This document shows positions 16,152-24,744 of a DNA stretch of 64,000 nucleotides, piece after piece. The stretch spans positions 1 through 64,000 of the forward strand of contig NZ_AP027145.1 of the NCBI RefSeq assembly GCF_027925385.1, given 5' to 3'. Source of the stretch: Methylocystis iwaonis (GTDB lineage Bacteria > Pseudomonadota > Alphaproteobacteria > Rhizobiales > Beijerinckiaceae). The notes under the pieces are model-generated. The model saw nothing but the letters and a program-made list of their open reading frames with translations. It was not told the DNA's origin and did not search any database. The position numbers and the translations under genes are program-made. Numbering within the stretch: position 1 is the first letter of the stretch; every line of letters starts with the position of its first letter.

Positions 16152-16964
16152 TCACAAATCCAGGAGCCATCTCACCGAGCGGCTGCGCCGGAATTCCACC
16201 AAAAATCTCCTCAACAAGGCGCCTGCCGCCAGACCCAGCGTCGCCCAGACGGCGGCAGGCAGGCCGGCGACCCAACCCATGACGGAGAGCCCCCGTCCTG
16301 CGGCGTTCGCCGGCGCGCCGGGTGGCGCATCAAGCCACAGCGGCGGCGCGCAAGCGCGGGCGCCTTGAACCACATAGACGCCTTTACCGCCGTCACAGTT
16401 GTCGCGAAGCGTCTTCGTCAGATCGCCATTGGCCCGCATCAAGTCGAGCCAGCTGTCGGCGTCTGCGCGGGCGGCGAGGGCCTCTGCCCCCTGTCGGAGT
16501 TGCGCTTGGTCCGTGCGACCCGCGGCATATCCCAATCCACCGCCGAGGGCCGCCGCAAGACAGAGCGCCGCGATCTGGAAAAACCGCGCCTGCCCCTCCT
16601 CGCGGCTGGAAAGCTCTCGCAACGCATTCGTCGCCGCTTGGCGAACGTCGCCCTTGGTCCCTTCGACCATTCTCGCGATCTGGCCCGCGACATTTTCTCG
16701 CGCGGCCGCGACAGCAGCGTCGGTCAACGGCTTGACCGCTTCCTTCGCCGCGTCCTGAACCCCTTGCGGAAAGCTGTAAATCGCCGCCGGGATGTCGATC
16801 GCAGCCTTCTCCAGGATCCCGGCGACGGCGAGAAACACGACGGTGGGATCATCCGGGGAAAGCTGCAGATCGCCGATCCGCCGCCACATGGTTTCGCGGA
16901 TCGCGGGATCGACGCCAAGCACGTCCGCGGCCCTCTCAAAACGGGATTTGGCGCCCGCATCCAT
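16152..16964 (-). CDS. TraM-like membrane protein of transfer region
   Basis: A 270-residue protein with a long helical cytoplasmic N-terminal half, a hydrophobic segment near residues 130-150 (FFQIAALCLAAALGGGLGYAAG) and a second near 225-250, then a basic tail. By position, third gene after traK-like and traL-like and transcribed away from oriT, it corresponds to IncP traM, whose product assists DNA transfer; sequence alone would only say membrane protein of unknown family. Its ATG shares one base with the stop of the ParA-like gene (TGATG), indicating translational coupling. Confidence 0.6.
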   Translation of the reverse strand: MDAGAKSRFERAADVLGVDPAIRETMWRRIGDLQLSPDDPTVVFLAVAGILEKAAIDIPAAIYSFPQGVQDAAKEAVKPLTDAAVAAARENVAGQIARMVEGTKGDVRQAATNALRELSSREEGQARFFQIAALCLAAALGGGLGYAAGRTDQAQLRQGAEALAARADADSWLDLMRANGDLTKTLRDNCDGGKGVYVVQGARACAPPLWLDAPPGAPANAAGRGLSVMGWVAGLPAAVWATLGLAAGALLRRFLVEFRRSRSVRWLLDL

Positions 16965-17773
16965 CAGGCGCCTGAGAGGCCGAGCAGAGGCAAGGCTGGA
17001 GCGATCATCGCCACGAAGTCGCGTTGGAACTTGGCGACATGCGCTTGTTCCGTGATCGTCAGCAACCCAACGGCCTGCGCCTGCGAGAAGCGAATGTTTT
17101 CGGCGTCCAATTTCGCGAAGGTGCCGCTCTGCAGCGAGGGGAACTCGATTTCGAGCCCGCCTTCTTGCAGCAGGCGCCGGCGTGTGCCGCCGCCTTTGCT
17201 CTCGCCCTTAGCGTCCCGGAAGCCGTACCAGAAGGGAAAGTCGCCTGGCGGCTTGCCGTGCTTCAGATTGACGACGGCGACATGGTCGACGCTCGCGCCG
17301 GTCAAGTCGAGCCAGCGCGCGACGGACTGCGTGGAGCCGATGTCGGGCGAGATCACGTGGAACACGGTCAGCCGACACCCATGCGTCGCGAAGGCGTCGA
17401 GCAGGCCGGAGAGCCCCTCGCCGTCGTCGACGATCTTCGTCAGATCGGCGAGTAGTCCGCCGGCGAGATCGTGGATGTAAAGCGGATCGTTCGAGGCGAT
17501 CGAGTCAAGCAGAATGTTGCGCTCGTTGTCGCTGCGGCCATTGTAGAAGCCGATTCCGACCGCGGGATCCTGGGTCTTGGACAGGGACCCTTCAGTCTCT
17601 CGCGTCCCAAGCACGCGGATGGTTGCGCCGATCGAGCCATCCGCGTCGAAGGCAAGGACGCGCTCTCCCTGCGTCCGCAGCCAGTCCACCAAAGCGCGGG
17701 TGAATACGGACTTGCCAACGCCGCCTTTTTCGTTGGCGATCAACGCCACCCGCCGCTTGCCGTCCGACGCCAT
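16964..17773 (-). CDS. ParA/MinD-type ATPase, TraL-like
   Basis: A 269-residue P-loop ATPase. It opens with VALIANEKGGVGKSVFTRAL, a deviant Walker A box (KGGVGKS) at about residues 14-22, followed by VLAFDADGSIG. The family uses ATP-driven dimerisation to position DNA or protein cargo. Lacking a ParB partner and sitting between TraK-like and TraM-like genes, it matches TraL of IncP Tra1 regions better than a partition ATPase. No HTH domain is present, unlike RepA at 58972. Box g with -10 TATAGT lies just upstream. Confidence 0.75.
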   Translation of the reverse strand: MASDGKRRVALIANEKGGVGKSVFTRALVDWLRTQGERVLAFDADGSIGATIRVLGTRETEGSLSKTQDPAVGIGFYNGRSDNERNILLDSIASNDPLYIHDLAGGLLADLTKIVDDGEGLSGLLDAFATHGCRLTVFHVISPDIGSTQSVARWLDLTGASVDHVAVVNLKHGKPPGDFPFWYGFRDAKGESKGGGTRRRLLQEGGLEIEFPSLQSGTFAKLDAENIRFSQAQAVGLLTITEQAHVAKFQRDFVAMIAPALPLLGLSGA

Positions 17774-17793
17774 TCGTCATCTCCAGAGCTACT

Positions 17794-17815
17794 ATTCTCC
17801 TAAACTATAAAGAAT
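17794..17815. promoter_or_regulatory. AT-rich promoter box g (before TraL-like gene)
   Basis: ATTCT (17794-17798) and AGAAT (17811-17815) flank CCTAAACTATAA. On the minus strand TATAGT is a candidate -10 about 30 bases before the start at 17773. Confidence 0.6.
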
Positions 17816-17865
17816 AATCCTCCGAGCGCCTACCCCATCCGAGGCCGAGGCCTGCCGCTTTCCAC

Positions 17866-18399
17866 TCAAACGTCTTCGTTGAAGCGGTGGCCGAGCACCT
17901 CAGCGGCCGTCTTTCCCGTTTGTCTCAGTGGTTTTACGACCGCCTGTGAAATCGGCGCCGGAGCGTCCTGCGTGCGCGACATCGCCGGCGGCGCCACGGG
18001 CGTATCAACGCATTGCTCCGCGGTCGCCTCCGGCCTCGTCGCGTCTGCTTCGCGGCTGTTTTCCGCCTTTGTTGTCTGCGCATGGCTGAAGATATCGGGG
18101 CTATGTGCATTTGATGCGCGCGCGGCTTTGCCCCTTCCCCCCGATGCTTGCTGCGCCTTCGCGCGTTGCGCTTGTCGTACATATTGGCGAAACGTATGCA
18201 GGCTCATGTGGACTCCGTTTCGCGCGAATATCGCGACGATATCGCTGTCCGTATGCCCCCTCTGTCGGCAGGATGTGACGTCATCTATCGCATCTTCGAT
18301 CGCCTGCCTGAGGCTTTTTGCGCCACGGGGTTTTGCAGGCGCCTCCCGCAAATCGGCGAGGGCTTGCGCCCAGTTCGCGTCGGTGTGTTTCTGCGTCAT
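17866..18399 (-). CDS. TraK-like oriT-binding protein
   Basis: A 177-residue, hydrophilic protein. The N-terminal 75 residues (LRQAIEDAIDDVTSCRQRGHTDSDIVAIF, then SLHTFRQYVRQAQ) resemble the HTH region of TraK/MobC-like proteins, in which a helix pair recognises DNA repeats at oriT. The C-terminal half is low-complexity and Ala/Thr/Pro-rich. In IncP plasmids TraK wraps DNA at oriT and is the first gene of a traK-L-M operon, exactly the order seen here. I prefer the ATG at 18399 (MTQKHTD) to the upstream one at 18438, which overlaps oriT sequence. Box h lies upstream. Confidence 0.65.
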   Translation of the reverse strand: MTQKHTDANWAQALADLREAPAKPRGAKSLRQAIEDAIDDVTSCRQRGHTDSDIVAIFARNGVHMSLHTFRQYVRQAQRAKAQQASGGRGKAARASNAHSPDIFSHAQTTKAENSREADATRPEATAEQCVDTPVAPPAMSRTQDAPAPISQAVVKPLRQTGKTAAEVLGHRFNEDV

Positions 18400-18440
18400 G
18401 CGCGCGAATCCTCTGTGACATTGTGCTCGGACATTCACGA

Positions 18441-18480
18441 GACGTATCGACGCATTGTCGTGATGCGTGCGCGATACGTC
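18441..18480. repeat. Large stem-loop in oriT region
   Basis: GACGTATCGACGCAT (18441-18455) pairs with ATGCGT (18463-18468) and CGATACGTC (18472-18480) around loop TGTCGTG, with a 3-base bulge GCG. Fifteen pairs in all. It is a likely binding or folding element of oriT or a terminator of short leader transcripts. Confidence 0.75.
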
Positions 18481-18521
18481 CTCCGATACCTTTCAGGTAC
18501 GCACCGGCGCATCCATCAATA

Positions 18522-18536
18522 TGCTAAAGTGTAAAG
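18522..18536. promoter_or_regulatory. AT-rich promoter box h (before TraK-like gene)
   Basis: TGCTAAAGTGTAAAG on the plus strand; minus-strand reading gives TACACT as a weak -10. It is the most diverged member of the box family and lies about 125 bases upstream of the TraK-like start. Confidence 0.45.
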
Positions 18537-18637
18537 TGAGACAATGCACATAAGGAGATGAGACGCGTTGGCGAGACAAAATTGCGATAGAGTGCTGATA
18601 AAGAGAGGGTTAGCAGGCGTTTTGGTTGTTTCCTAGT

Positions 18638-18678
18638 TTGACAAGATACCGGTTTGTTGAGTATCGTATAAAATATAG
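18638..18678 (+). promoter_or_regulatory. Promoter with AT-rich box i (before MobC/relaxase)
   Basis: A consensus -35 TTGACA (18638-18643) lies 18 bases before TATCGT and 24 before TATAAA; box core GTATAAAATATAG spans 18666-18678. The start codon of the MobC-like gene follows at 18720. Confidence 0.55.
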
Positions 18679-18719
18679 AAGAAGCCAAGCGCCCGCTCTC
18701 CTCGCCGCTCAGGATCGCC

Positions 18720-19139
18720 GTGCCCCGACCGCGCAAGCCCGACATCGCCAAGCATCGCGTCCAGGCGGACTTTTCGCCGGAGGATTTCGCGCGGCTCGAG
18801 CAGGCCTGCGCGATTTTCGGGCTGGGTAAGTCCGATCTGCTGCGCCGGCTTGTGCGCGCGTCGATCGACCTAGGCCCCGCGCTCAGCGTCGAGAACGGCA
18901 AGGCGCTCGCGGCGACGGCGCGGGAGCTGCGCGCCTGCGGGCGAAATATCGCGCAGATCGTCAAGGGCATTAATCTCGGCTATGCGCCGCAGCTTGCCGA
19001 GGACAAGGAGCTTTTCGTCGCCACCCACCGGGCGCTCTCCGAGATCAGCGCGCTCGTCCATGAGATGACCGTCGCCTATGGCGCGCGGCTACGTCGCGCC
19101 GCAGGCTTAAAGCCGCTTCCCGGGACGGAGGCGTCATGA
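18720..19139 (+). CDS. MobC/TraJ-like relaxosome protein
   Basis: A 139-residue protein. The N-terminus (KHRVQADFSPEDFARLEQACAIFG) is a ribbon-helix-helix DNA-binding motif, and residues about 65-80 carry LRACGRNIAQIVKGINLG, the characteristic MobC signature (usually IGNNLNQIAxxxN). MobC/TraJ proteins bind next to nic and load the relaxase. Translation starts at a GTG (18720) and the stop overlaps the relaxase start by 4 bases (ATGA), so the two are coupled. It is divergent from the TraK-like gene across oriT. Confidence 0.85.
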   Translation: MPRPRKPDIAKHRVQADFSPEDFARLEQACAIFGLGKSDLLRRLVRASIDLGPALSVENGKALAATARELRACGRNIAQIVKGINLGYAPQLAEDKELFVATHRALSEISALVHEMTVAYGARLRRAAGLKPLPGTEAS

Positions 19140-21451
19140 GCGAGGCTCGAGCGAACCTCCGCGCCTCCCTTGTGCTGGAAATGAACCGGCTCGCCGTTAT
19201 GGCGGACGCCGTCCGGCGTTCTCGCGCGGCGCGGGAGAAGCAGGGACTCGAGGAGCGGCCTGATAGGGTGGTAGGACTGAGGCCGTCGACGGCCTCCTCA
19301 TTGGAGCATTCACGGGTCTCGGCCCAGGAGCCAGCCCCGCGTGCCCTGGCTTCGGATCGCGTTCTACGCGGAATGACCATCACGGGCGCGGAGGATGAAG
19401 AGAAGCGGCGGCGGTTGCCGGACGTCTCCGCCAAGGGCGGGAAGCCGCCGCGCCTAAGCGTCGACGTCGGGTCTTCCCCCGCCGTGATCGGCCGGGGGGC
19501 GCCGCTGATCTCACGGGCGCGGGCCTTGGCGCAAGGCTATCAACCGGCCGTCGTCAAGGTCGTCTCCTATGCGCATGGCGCGGCGCGGGCCTCGGCGACC
19601 GCGAATTATGTCGACCGCGAAGACGCCATTCTCGAAACCCAGGACGGCGTCGAGTTGAAGGGGCGCGCGGCGATCAACGGCGAAATCGCGGAATGGGCGA
19701 AAGATTTCGAGCCGCGCAAGGAAAGCCAGGACGTCGCCGGCGTGCGCTTCCAGGTCATGGGCCTCAAAGACACGCCGGGCGACCGCGGCACTTTGGAGAA
19801 GGCGATGTCAGCCGCCTTTGTCGGGCATCGCTACGCTTATCGCATCAACGCCTTGACGGATGGCGCGATCGAAGCGCGGGCCGTCGTCGCCTTTGCCGGA
19901 ACGCTCCGCGAAGGGGAAACGGACACGCGGGAGCGCTTCTATGTAACCGAACGCCACGTCGCCGAGGGTTTTGAAGCCCGCGTTTTCGCGCCGAAATCCG
20001 AGGCGCGAATGAAGGCTCGCATTGAGGCGGCGACCGGGATCGGCCAGCACCGCATCGTGCTCGAGCCCGGCGCGCCTGGCAACGGCCCAACGAGCGTCGT
20101 CGATCGCCTGACGCGGCTCCAGGAGCATGGCGCGGCGGCCTCAGATAGCGGCGCCCTCCTCGACAACGCGAGCGCCATCCAGGCCGAGTCGCGCGCCTGG
20201 CGGCGGGACCTGCGCTCCTTCAAGCCACGCGACACGATGCACCTTATCGTCTCCACCAAGGCGGGCGTCGACGTCGGCGCCTTCAGGACCGCCGTGCGGG
20301 GCTTCGTCCATGAGCAGTTCGCCGCGCACAAATTCATGTTCGGCGTGCACACCGACAAGGCGGACGCTGGGCATGTCCACGCCCATGTGATCGTCGCTGT
20401 CCGGGACGCCGAGGGCGTGAAAATTCATTCCGGGCCGCAGGATTTTCGACACTGGCGCGAGACCTTCGCGGAGCACGCCCAGATGCAAGGGCTAAAGATC
20501 GTTGCGACCTCCGCGGCCGAGCGCGCTTCGTCGCAGAGCTATGGCCCTAAGGACAAGGCGATCGTCGACGCCGCCGATCATCCTCGGCCGGGCCGAGAGG
20601 CGCGGGATCGCGCCTATGCGAGCGACCCGGCCAACAAGACGCTCATCGACAATGCGCGCCGACGCATCGAGATTGCGCGAACAAATCCAATTCGCATGCC
20701 GGCCTCGGAGCGTCAGCTCGCCGTCGCGAACGACTCGGCCTCAACGTGGCGACAGCTGGCGCAGGAGGAACCGCAGAGCGCGACGGCAAGCGCTCTTGCC
20801 CAGCGGACGCAATTCTCTCAAGCCGCCGGGCAAGCAATCGCCACGCTCGTCAATCAGGCTCTCATCACCCAAACCACGAGGAGCAGCGCCATGCCGATCA
20901 CCGCCGCGCAAATGGGATCCGACCTCAAGCTGCTCAACGAAGCCGTGGACAGGGTCGGCGCCGTCCTGCCGGCGGATACGAGAGCCGCATTTTTCGAGCG
21001 CTCGGGGCGCTATCTCGAAAAGCTTGCGGCGCGCGTCGATATGCAGCGTGAATTCGAGGCCAAATCCTCGCAAGCCGCGCTCGCTCCTGTCGTGGAACAG
21101 TCCGCGGGAATCGCTCGCGTCGAACAACGCGAAGCGATCAGCGCGCAGAGGCTCGTGGAAAGGGCCGAGACGGCAACGAATGCGACACCGGCAGACGCGC
21201 GTGATATCGACACGTCTCGCGTCATCGTGCGGGAAGCCCGGAGAACAGCAGCTGGCAAGCTAGCAGGTACGCACGTGGTCGTTGAAGCTCAGCGTGCGCT
21301 AACGGCCATTGCCGTGGAGCCTGCGGAGGCTTCGCTCGCTGTCGATCCAAGGCTCGAAGTATTAAGGCGCCAACAAGCAGAAAAGCTGACTCAAAGTGCT
21401 GCCGAGCGAGAGGCTACGGTTAAGGCAATTGAGGCCGAGATCGAAGAGTGA
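19136..21451 (+). CDS. Relaxase, VirD2/TraI-like (MOB-P type)
   Basis: A 771-residue DNA transesterase that should nick oriT and lead the strand into the recipient. Motif I is seen at VVKVVSYAHGAARASATANY (near residues 139-160), with candidate catalytic Tyr142 or Tyr158. The three-His metal motif III is at FGVHTDKADAGHVHAHVIV (near 403-421). A region of about 120 residues precedes the catalytic domain, which is unusual, since most relaxases begin with it. The C-terminal 250 residues are helical, Ala/Gln/Glu-rich and may bind the coupling protein. It is co-translated with MobC. The T4SS coupling protein VirD4 at 29214 is its likely docking partner. Confidence 0.85.
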   Translation: MSEARANLRASLVLEMNRLAVMADAVRRSRAAREKQGLEERPDRVVGLRPSTASSLEHSRVSAQEPAPRALASDRVLRGMTITGAEDEEKRRRLPDVSAKGGKPPRLSVDVGSSPAVIGRGAPLISRARALAQGYQPAVVKVVSYAHGAARASATANYVDREDAILETQDGVELKGRAAINGEIAEWAKDFEPRKESQDVAGVRFQVMGLKDTPGDRGTLEKAMSAAFVGHRYAYRINALTDGAIEARAVVAFAGTLREGETDTRERFYVTERHVAEGFEARVFAPKSEARMKARIEAATGIGQHRIVLEPGAPGNGPTSVVDRLTRLQEHGAAASDSGALLDNASAIQAESRAWRRDLRSFKPRDTMHLIVSTKAGVDVGAFRTAVRGFVHEQFAAHKFMFGVHTDKADAGHVHAHVIVAVRDAEGVKIHSGPQDFRHWRETFAEHAQMQGLKIVATSAAERASSQSYGPKDKAIVDAADHPRPGREARDRAYASDPANKTLIDNARRRIEIARTNPIRMPASERQLAVANDSASTWRQLAQEEPQSATASALAQRTQFSQAAGQAIATLVNQALITQTTRSSAMPITAAQMGSDLKLLNEAVDRVGAVLPADTRAAFFERSGRYLEKLAARVDMQREFEAKSSQAALAPVVEQSAGIARVEQREAISAQRLVERAETATNATPADARDIDTSRVIVREARRTAAGKLAGTHVVVEAQRALTAIAVEPAEASLAVDPRLEVLRRQQAEKLTQSAAEREATVKAIEAEIEE

Positions 21452-21736
21452 TGATTAGTGAGACGCAAGGCGTTCCTACTGATGCGAAGTGGATTTGCTG
21501 CGCAACCCGGCTTAGCATAGCGATAGACTTCGAAGCGCGGCGGTTTAATGAGGGCCTTCGGATGCAGGCGATCCAGAGCCTGTTTCTCACCGACCTGCAA
21601 AGCCGCCACATCCTGGATAAGAGGACAACCAACTGGCTATGATTTGCTCGCATGCACTAGGCTCTCACTGACCTTGGGTAGGCGTTATCCCATACAGATT
21701 TTTAACGAGTCAGCCAAGAGCGCTGTGTGCGCACTG
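21452..21736. other. Gap between relaxase and Ubl operon, no firm gene
   Basis: One 64-codon frame (21451 onward) overlaps the relaxase stop but has no family match, so it is not called. The base composition drops in GC here, marking the left border of the accessory island. Confidence 0.35.
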
Positions 21737-22630
21737 CTACATCGAAATTGAAACGTAATTGGATTCGAAAATGCGTTGTTCGCTTTCGATCGCAAGCCGG
21801 AGGTGGCAGTAGAGTGCCCAATACTTGCGCCACAGGGGAGCCGTCGGTGGCAAATACTCGATCGGCAATCCCATTGTCCGCGCTGCCTCCCAGCCAATCA
21901 TTTGCCCATGCGAAGGATAGCGGTTGATATCCATCAGTTCGCTGGCGATCTTCGAGAAGTTAGCTCCACGTCGCTTCAGAAGATTTTCTGCAAACAGGCG
22001 GGCGCGGTCTCTGACCGATTGAAATTTGCGCACGATCACTGGATCAAATTTATCGAAGGTGAGGCGGGTCGCTTCGTCGTCGGAAGTTTGCGTTAGCGCC
22101 TGCCTTGCCTCCTCGTAGGCGGTGAGATATGTCAGTACCGAATAGACGATGTCATGGCCATTCCCGTCTTTGGAAGATACCTGAGGATCAATCGGTCCTA
22201 GCTCGGAGGAATCGCTCATGATGATAGTGTTGGCGCCCAGCGCCATCAGTGTGCCCGCGCTCTTGGCATAATCGGGCACGATGACACGCAGCTGCCCCTC
22301 CTCGCCGGTCGCATTCCTGACCAGCGTGATCAGTTTCTCGGCGGCATCCACATCGCCGCCAGGCGTGTGCAGCATCAAATCAATCGGTTCTCCAGGTGTG
22401 ACGTTGTGGAGCATGTCAACGAACCCGAGCGTGTCGAATCGGTCGACCGGGGCCTTAGTGCCGGCGACATAGCAAAGAAGCTTCGGCTGGCTAGCCTCGA
22501 TTTCACGGATCAAGGTCTGGCGCTGATAGCGCGCCGCATTCATTGCCGTGAACATCGGGGTCTTTTCGATCGCTCGCGCCGGCTGGGGCGTGAGCGGTTG
22601 CGATTCGACGTCTCTTCCATGGTCATTCAT
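21737..22630 (-). CDS. SDH-type Clp-fold serine protease of Ubl operon
   Basis: A 297-residue protein of the serine dehydrogenase proteinase (SDH, ClpP/crotonase fold) family. HTPGGDVDAAEKLI (near residue 85), PDYAKSAGTLMALGA with the presumed nucleophilic Ser (near 122) and SDSSELGPIDPQ are the family signatures. No signal peptide or membrane anchor is present, so it should act in the cytoplasm. Its ATG (22630) overlaps the DUF6527 stop in an ATGA, so it is the last gene of the ubiquitin-like operon and could degrade tagged proteins. A start at 22651 is possible but less well placed. Confidence 0.8.
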   Translation of the reverse strand: MNDHGRDVESQPLTPQPARAIEKTPMFTAMNAARYQRQTLIREIEASQPKLLCYVAGTKAPVDRFDTLGFVDMLHNVTPGEPIDLMLHTPGGDVDAAEKLITLVRNATGEEGQLRVIVPDYAKSAGTLMALGANTIIMSDSSELGPIDPQVSSKDGNGHDIVYSVLTYLTAYEEARQALTQTSDDEATRLTFDKFDPVIVRKFQSVRDRARLFAENLLKRRGANFSKIASELMDINRYPSHGQMIGWEAARTMGLPIEYLPPTAPLWRKYWALYCHLRLAIESEQRIFESNYVSISM

Positions 22631-22962
22631 CGGTCGCTGTCCTTGGTCCATATGATTTTGCCGTTACGAACAAAATAATGACAGCGTCTGTCTGTACCGC
22701 GATAATCGACGCTAGGATAGATACCTAATCGAGACGAAGCATTCAGCGTCCAGTAGGGCCGGCGGACCGGGTCAGAGTTCAACATAATTCTATGTCCGGT
22801 ACGACACGGACAGTCGAAGACAATCCATTTGATATGGCGCAGATCTCCGACTAAAACGATGGCGTTACGCGGCAACCGTTGGGGCACCTCGTCGGCAGAG
22901 GATACTGAGCCGATTGTACGCCAGCGCCAGAAAGGCAGCCATTGCCACCACGCGATTTTCAT
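22627..22962 (-). CDS. DUF6527 family protein
   Basis: A 111-residue protein with the DUF6527 pattern: RHIKWIVFDCPCRTGHRIML, then YPSVDYRGTDRRCHYFVRNG ending in IIW. The Cys/His set (CPC, GH, RCH) suggests a small zinc-binding treble-clef fold. The family is repeatedly encoded with bacterial E1-, E2- and JAB-like proteins, possibly as an adaptor or ligase-like part; its activity is unproven. The ATG at 22962 overlaps the E1-JAB stop (ATGA) and is preferred over the GTG at 22974. N-terminal residues are Trp-rich (WWQWLPFWRW). Confidence 0.75.
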   Translation of the reverse strand: MKIAWWQWLPFWRWRTIGSVSSADEVPQRLPRNAIVLVGDLRHIKWIVFDCPCRTGHRIMLNSDPVRRPYWTLNASSRLGIYPSVDYRGTDRRCHYFVRNGKIIWTKDSDR

Positions 22963-24344
22963 ACTGTCACCCACAGTTGTCCAAGGAACGGGTCTTCATC
23001 GCCGGCACCCCATTTGCCCTGTGCTTGATGGCAGTAGTGAGCGTCATGTGGGAAAGCGCGATTCGTTGAAATCTCGCGTTCGTGGAGTCTGAGCAGCGTC
23101 TCGGTAGGTCGCTCCGGGGGGCCATATCCGATCAGGCGATCAAGCAATTCATTCACGGCCGCGGCGGCGACGGCGGTGGTGAACGCCACCACCGCCGGCT
23201 CAACCCGACCAAGCGCGGGGGCGTATCCTTCGTTGGCCAACCGTTGTCTCTCGTCAGGCGACTTCATCTCGGCGGATGCACGACCTAAGTCGACTCGGTT
23301 ACGGCAAACCAGACAGCCCGCGCCAGGCGTCAGCGTCGTGACCCGCGCGTCAATACCAATGAGCGTGCCCGCTTGATCGCTGCTTAACAATACCCCAACG
23401 TCTATTACCGGGGTCAGGAGATAGGTAGAGATTCTGGAGAGCACGAGCCGGCCAGCATTGTCGTCGGTGCATCCGAAAATCAGGTCGCAGCTGCGCAGCG
23501 CCCAAGCAACGCTCCGAGTAGTAATCATCCCGTCCACGATAGAACAGTCGAGGTCTGAAGCGATTGCCAGGAGATGATCGCGTAGCACCTCAACCTTTAG
23601 TTGACCGACGCGCCCAGGCGTGGAGCCGTAGACCCGTGTGACATTGCTCTCGGATAAGCTGTCGTTATCAATCAGCAGCAGATGGCGAACGCCCAGCCGG
23701 ACGAGCTGCTCGGCGACAGCCGACCCTGTCCCTCCGGCTCCGACGATGCCAATGCGCAGGTCTCCGAGAATCGTCTGGATAGCTGGGCCGAAAGCGCGAA
23801 CGTTACGGTCAAACAGCGCTTCCGGCAGAGTGGCCTGCCGCGCGAAGGCTGGCATGAGCTTCCAGCGCTCGCCGACCACCCACAACCGGTCAATCGACGA
23901 CGTCTCCCCGGTCTCCGGTGTCAACTCGCCGCTGAATACGTAATCCGCGCCTCGCGGAGATGCGATCAACGTTCCGTATAAGCCTGAGCCACTGCGCAGC
24001 TGAAAGAGGTCAGCTATCTCGCGATCGACCTGACGATCGTGATTGCTCGGCAACGGTGCACCCTCTTCGCCGGGATGGGTGTGAAACCAAATTGGAACGG
24101 CGTGATCCGCTTCGGCTGCACCGAGCGCCGGCACATAACCTTGAGAAGCTATCAGCAGATGGTGCGGGCTCTGTTCGATGTAGGCCTCCGGCGGAACCGG
24201 ATGCAAGCTACGCGCGAGAAGTCGGACATCTCGCCCCGCCTCGATTCGGCGAGCGAGGAGAACAGCAGCGCATTCCATCGAATTGCGCGAGGCCGTCGCG
24301 ACCTCCTCCGAGAGCGGACCCGGAATTACGAGCGTCGTTGTCAT
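22959..24344 (-). CDS. JAB peptidase - ThiF/E1-like fusion
   Basis: A 461-residue fusion. Residues about 1-160 form a JAB/JAMM metallopeptidase: Glu in SMECAAVLL and HTHPGEEGAPLPSNHD (near 87-102) give the E plus HxH...SxxD zinc site, which in eukaryotic relatives removes ubiquitin. Residues about 190-450 form a ThiF/E1 adenylating domain: IGIVGAGGTGSA, then LLLIDNDSLSESNVTR, with CLVCRNR as a possible catalytic or zinc-binding cysteine pair. It would process and activate the Ubl encoded at 24745. The start at 24344 overlaps the E2-like stop; an upstream ATG at 24464 lies inside that gene and was rejected. Confidence 0.85.
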   Translation of the reverse strand: MTTTLVIPGPLSEEVATASRNSMECAAVLLARRIEAGRDVRLLARSLHPVPPEAYIEQSPHHLLIASQGYVPALGAAEADHAVPIWFHTHPGEEGAPLPSNHDRQVDREIADLFQLRSGSGLYGTLIASPRGADYVFSGELTPETGETSSIDRLWVVGERWKLMPAFARQATLPEALFDRNVRAFGPAIQTILGDLRIGIVGAGGTGSAVAEQLVRLGVRHLLLIDNDSLSESNVTRVYGSTPGRVGQLKVEVLRDHLLAIASDLDCSIVDGMITTRSVAWALRSCDLIFGCTDDNAGRLVLSRISTYLLTPVIDVGVLLSSDQAGTLIGIDARVTTLTPGAGCLVCRNRVDLGRASAEMKSPDERQRLANEGYAPALGRVEPAVVAFTTAVAAAAVNELLDRLIGYGPPERPTETLLRLHEREISTNRAFPHDAHYCHQAQGKWGAGDEDPFLGQLWVTV

Positions 24345-24730
24345 GCTGCCAGCGCCGCAGCGGCGGCGGCGACCTCTTTGCGGACGAGCGCCAGATAGCT
24401 TTCCAGCGAGTCGAGCCCGGAGCGCCACTGGCCCGGATTGAGGTGGCGTGACCAGCGCTGCCAAGTGCGCCCAAGGTAGACCTCTTGAGATTCAGTTGCG
24501 GCGATAAGGCGCCCATCGATGCGGCGCACAGCCGGCTCAAACCACCACATGTCAGGTGCGATGTCGGGGTAACCTGGCGACAGACGCAGGAGAAGATCGG
24601 CGCTTGAGTGGTTGAATCCCTCCGGCAAGGAGAAGGCGGGAATGACAACGCAAATCATGCCACCCTCCAGCGTCACGGAGCTGCCCGGCGCTCGCGCCTC
24701 AAGGTAATTTTGATCGATAGTAGGCAACAT
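24341..24730 (-). CDS. E2-like protein (prokaryotic E2 family E)
   Basis: A 129-residue protein with the UBC-like pattern LLLRLSPGYPDIAPDMWWFEP and the family-E ending TWQRWSRHLNPGQWRSGLDSLESYL. Family-E members are found in bacterial operons with multi-ubiquitin proteins and E1-like enzymes. Only one Cys is present (near residue 27, in MICVVIP), not at the usual E2 active-site position, so classical thioester transfer is uncertain; conserved His in SRH is an alternative functional residue. It starts 14 bases after the Ubl stop and overlaps the E1-JAB gene by 4 bases. Confidence 0.75.
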   Translation of the reverse strand: MLPTIDQNYLEARAPGSSVTLEGGMICVVIPAFSLPEGFNHSSADLLLRLSPGYPDIAPDMWWFEPAVRRIDGRLIAATESQEVYLGRTWQRWSRHLNPGQWRSGLDSLESYLALVRKEVAAAAAALAA

Positions 24731-24744
24731 CAGCGTACTCCCTA

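Larger units (their letters stand above)
18400..18719. other. Presumed oriT region between divergent transfer operons
   Basis: This non-coding stretch separates the TraK-L-M-like and MobC/relaxase transcription units, which is where oriT sits in IncP plasmids. It contains a 15-base-pair stem-loop (18441-18480), promoter boxes h and i, a TTGACA hexamer at 18638, and a GATAC/GTATC inverted repeat (18645-18649/18661-18665). On the minus strand GATCCTG (18716-18710) resembles the P-type nick core 10 bases before the MobC start. The exact nic site cannot be fixed from the sequence. Confidence 0.6.

Noticed and set aside
15891..17480. 529-codon plus-strand frame through SSB end and TraM/TraL-like genes
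   Set aside because: Runs antisense to two well-supported genes and has no recognisable domain.
16964..17773. ParA-like ATPase considered as a second partition locus
   Set aside because: No ParB gene or parS-like repeats adjoin it; order with TraK-like and TraM-like genes fits TraL better.
21451..21642. Short frame overlapping the relaxase stop
   Set aside because: No ribosome site, no family motif and no coupling partner; likely chance.
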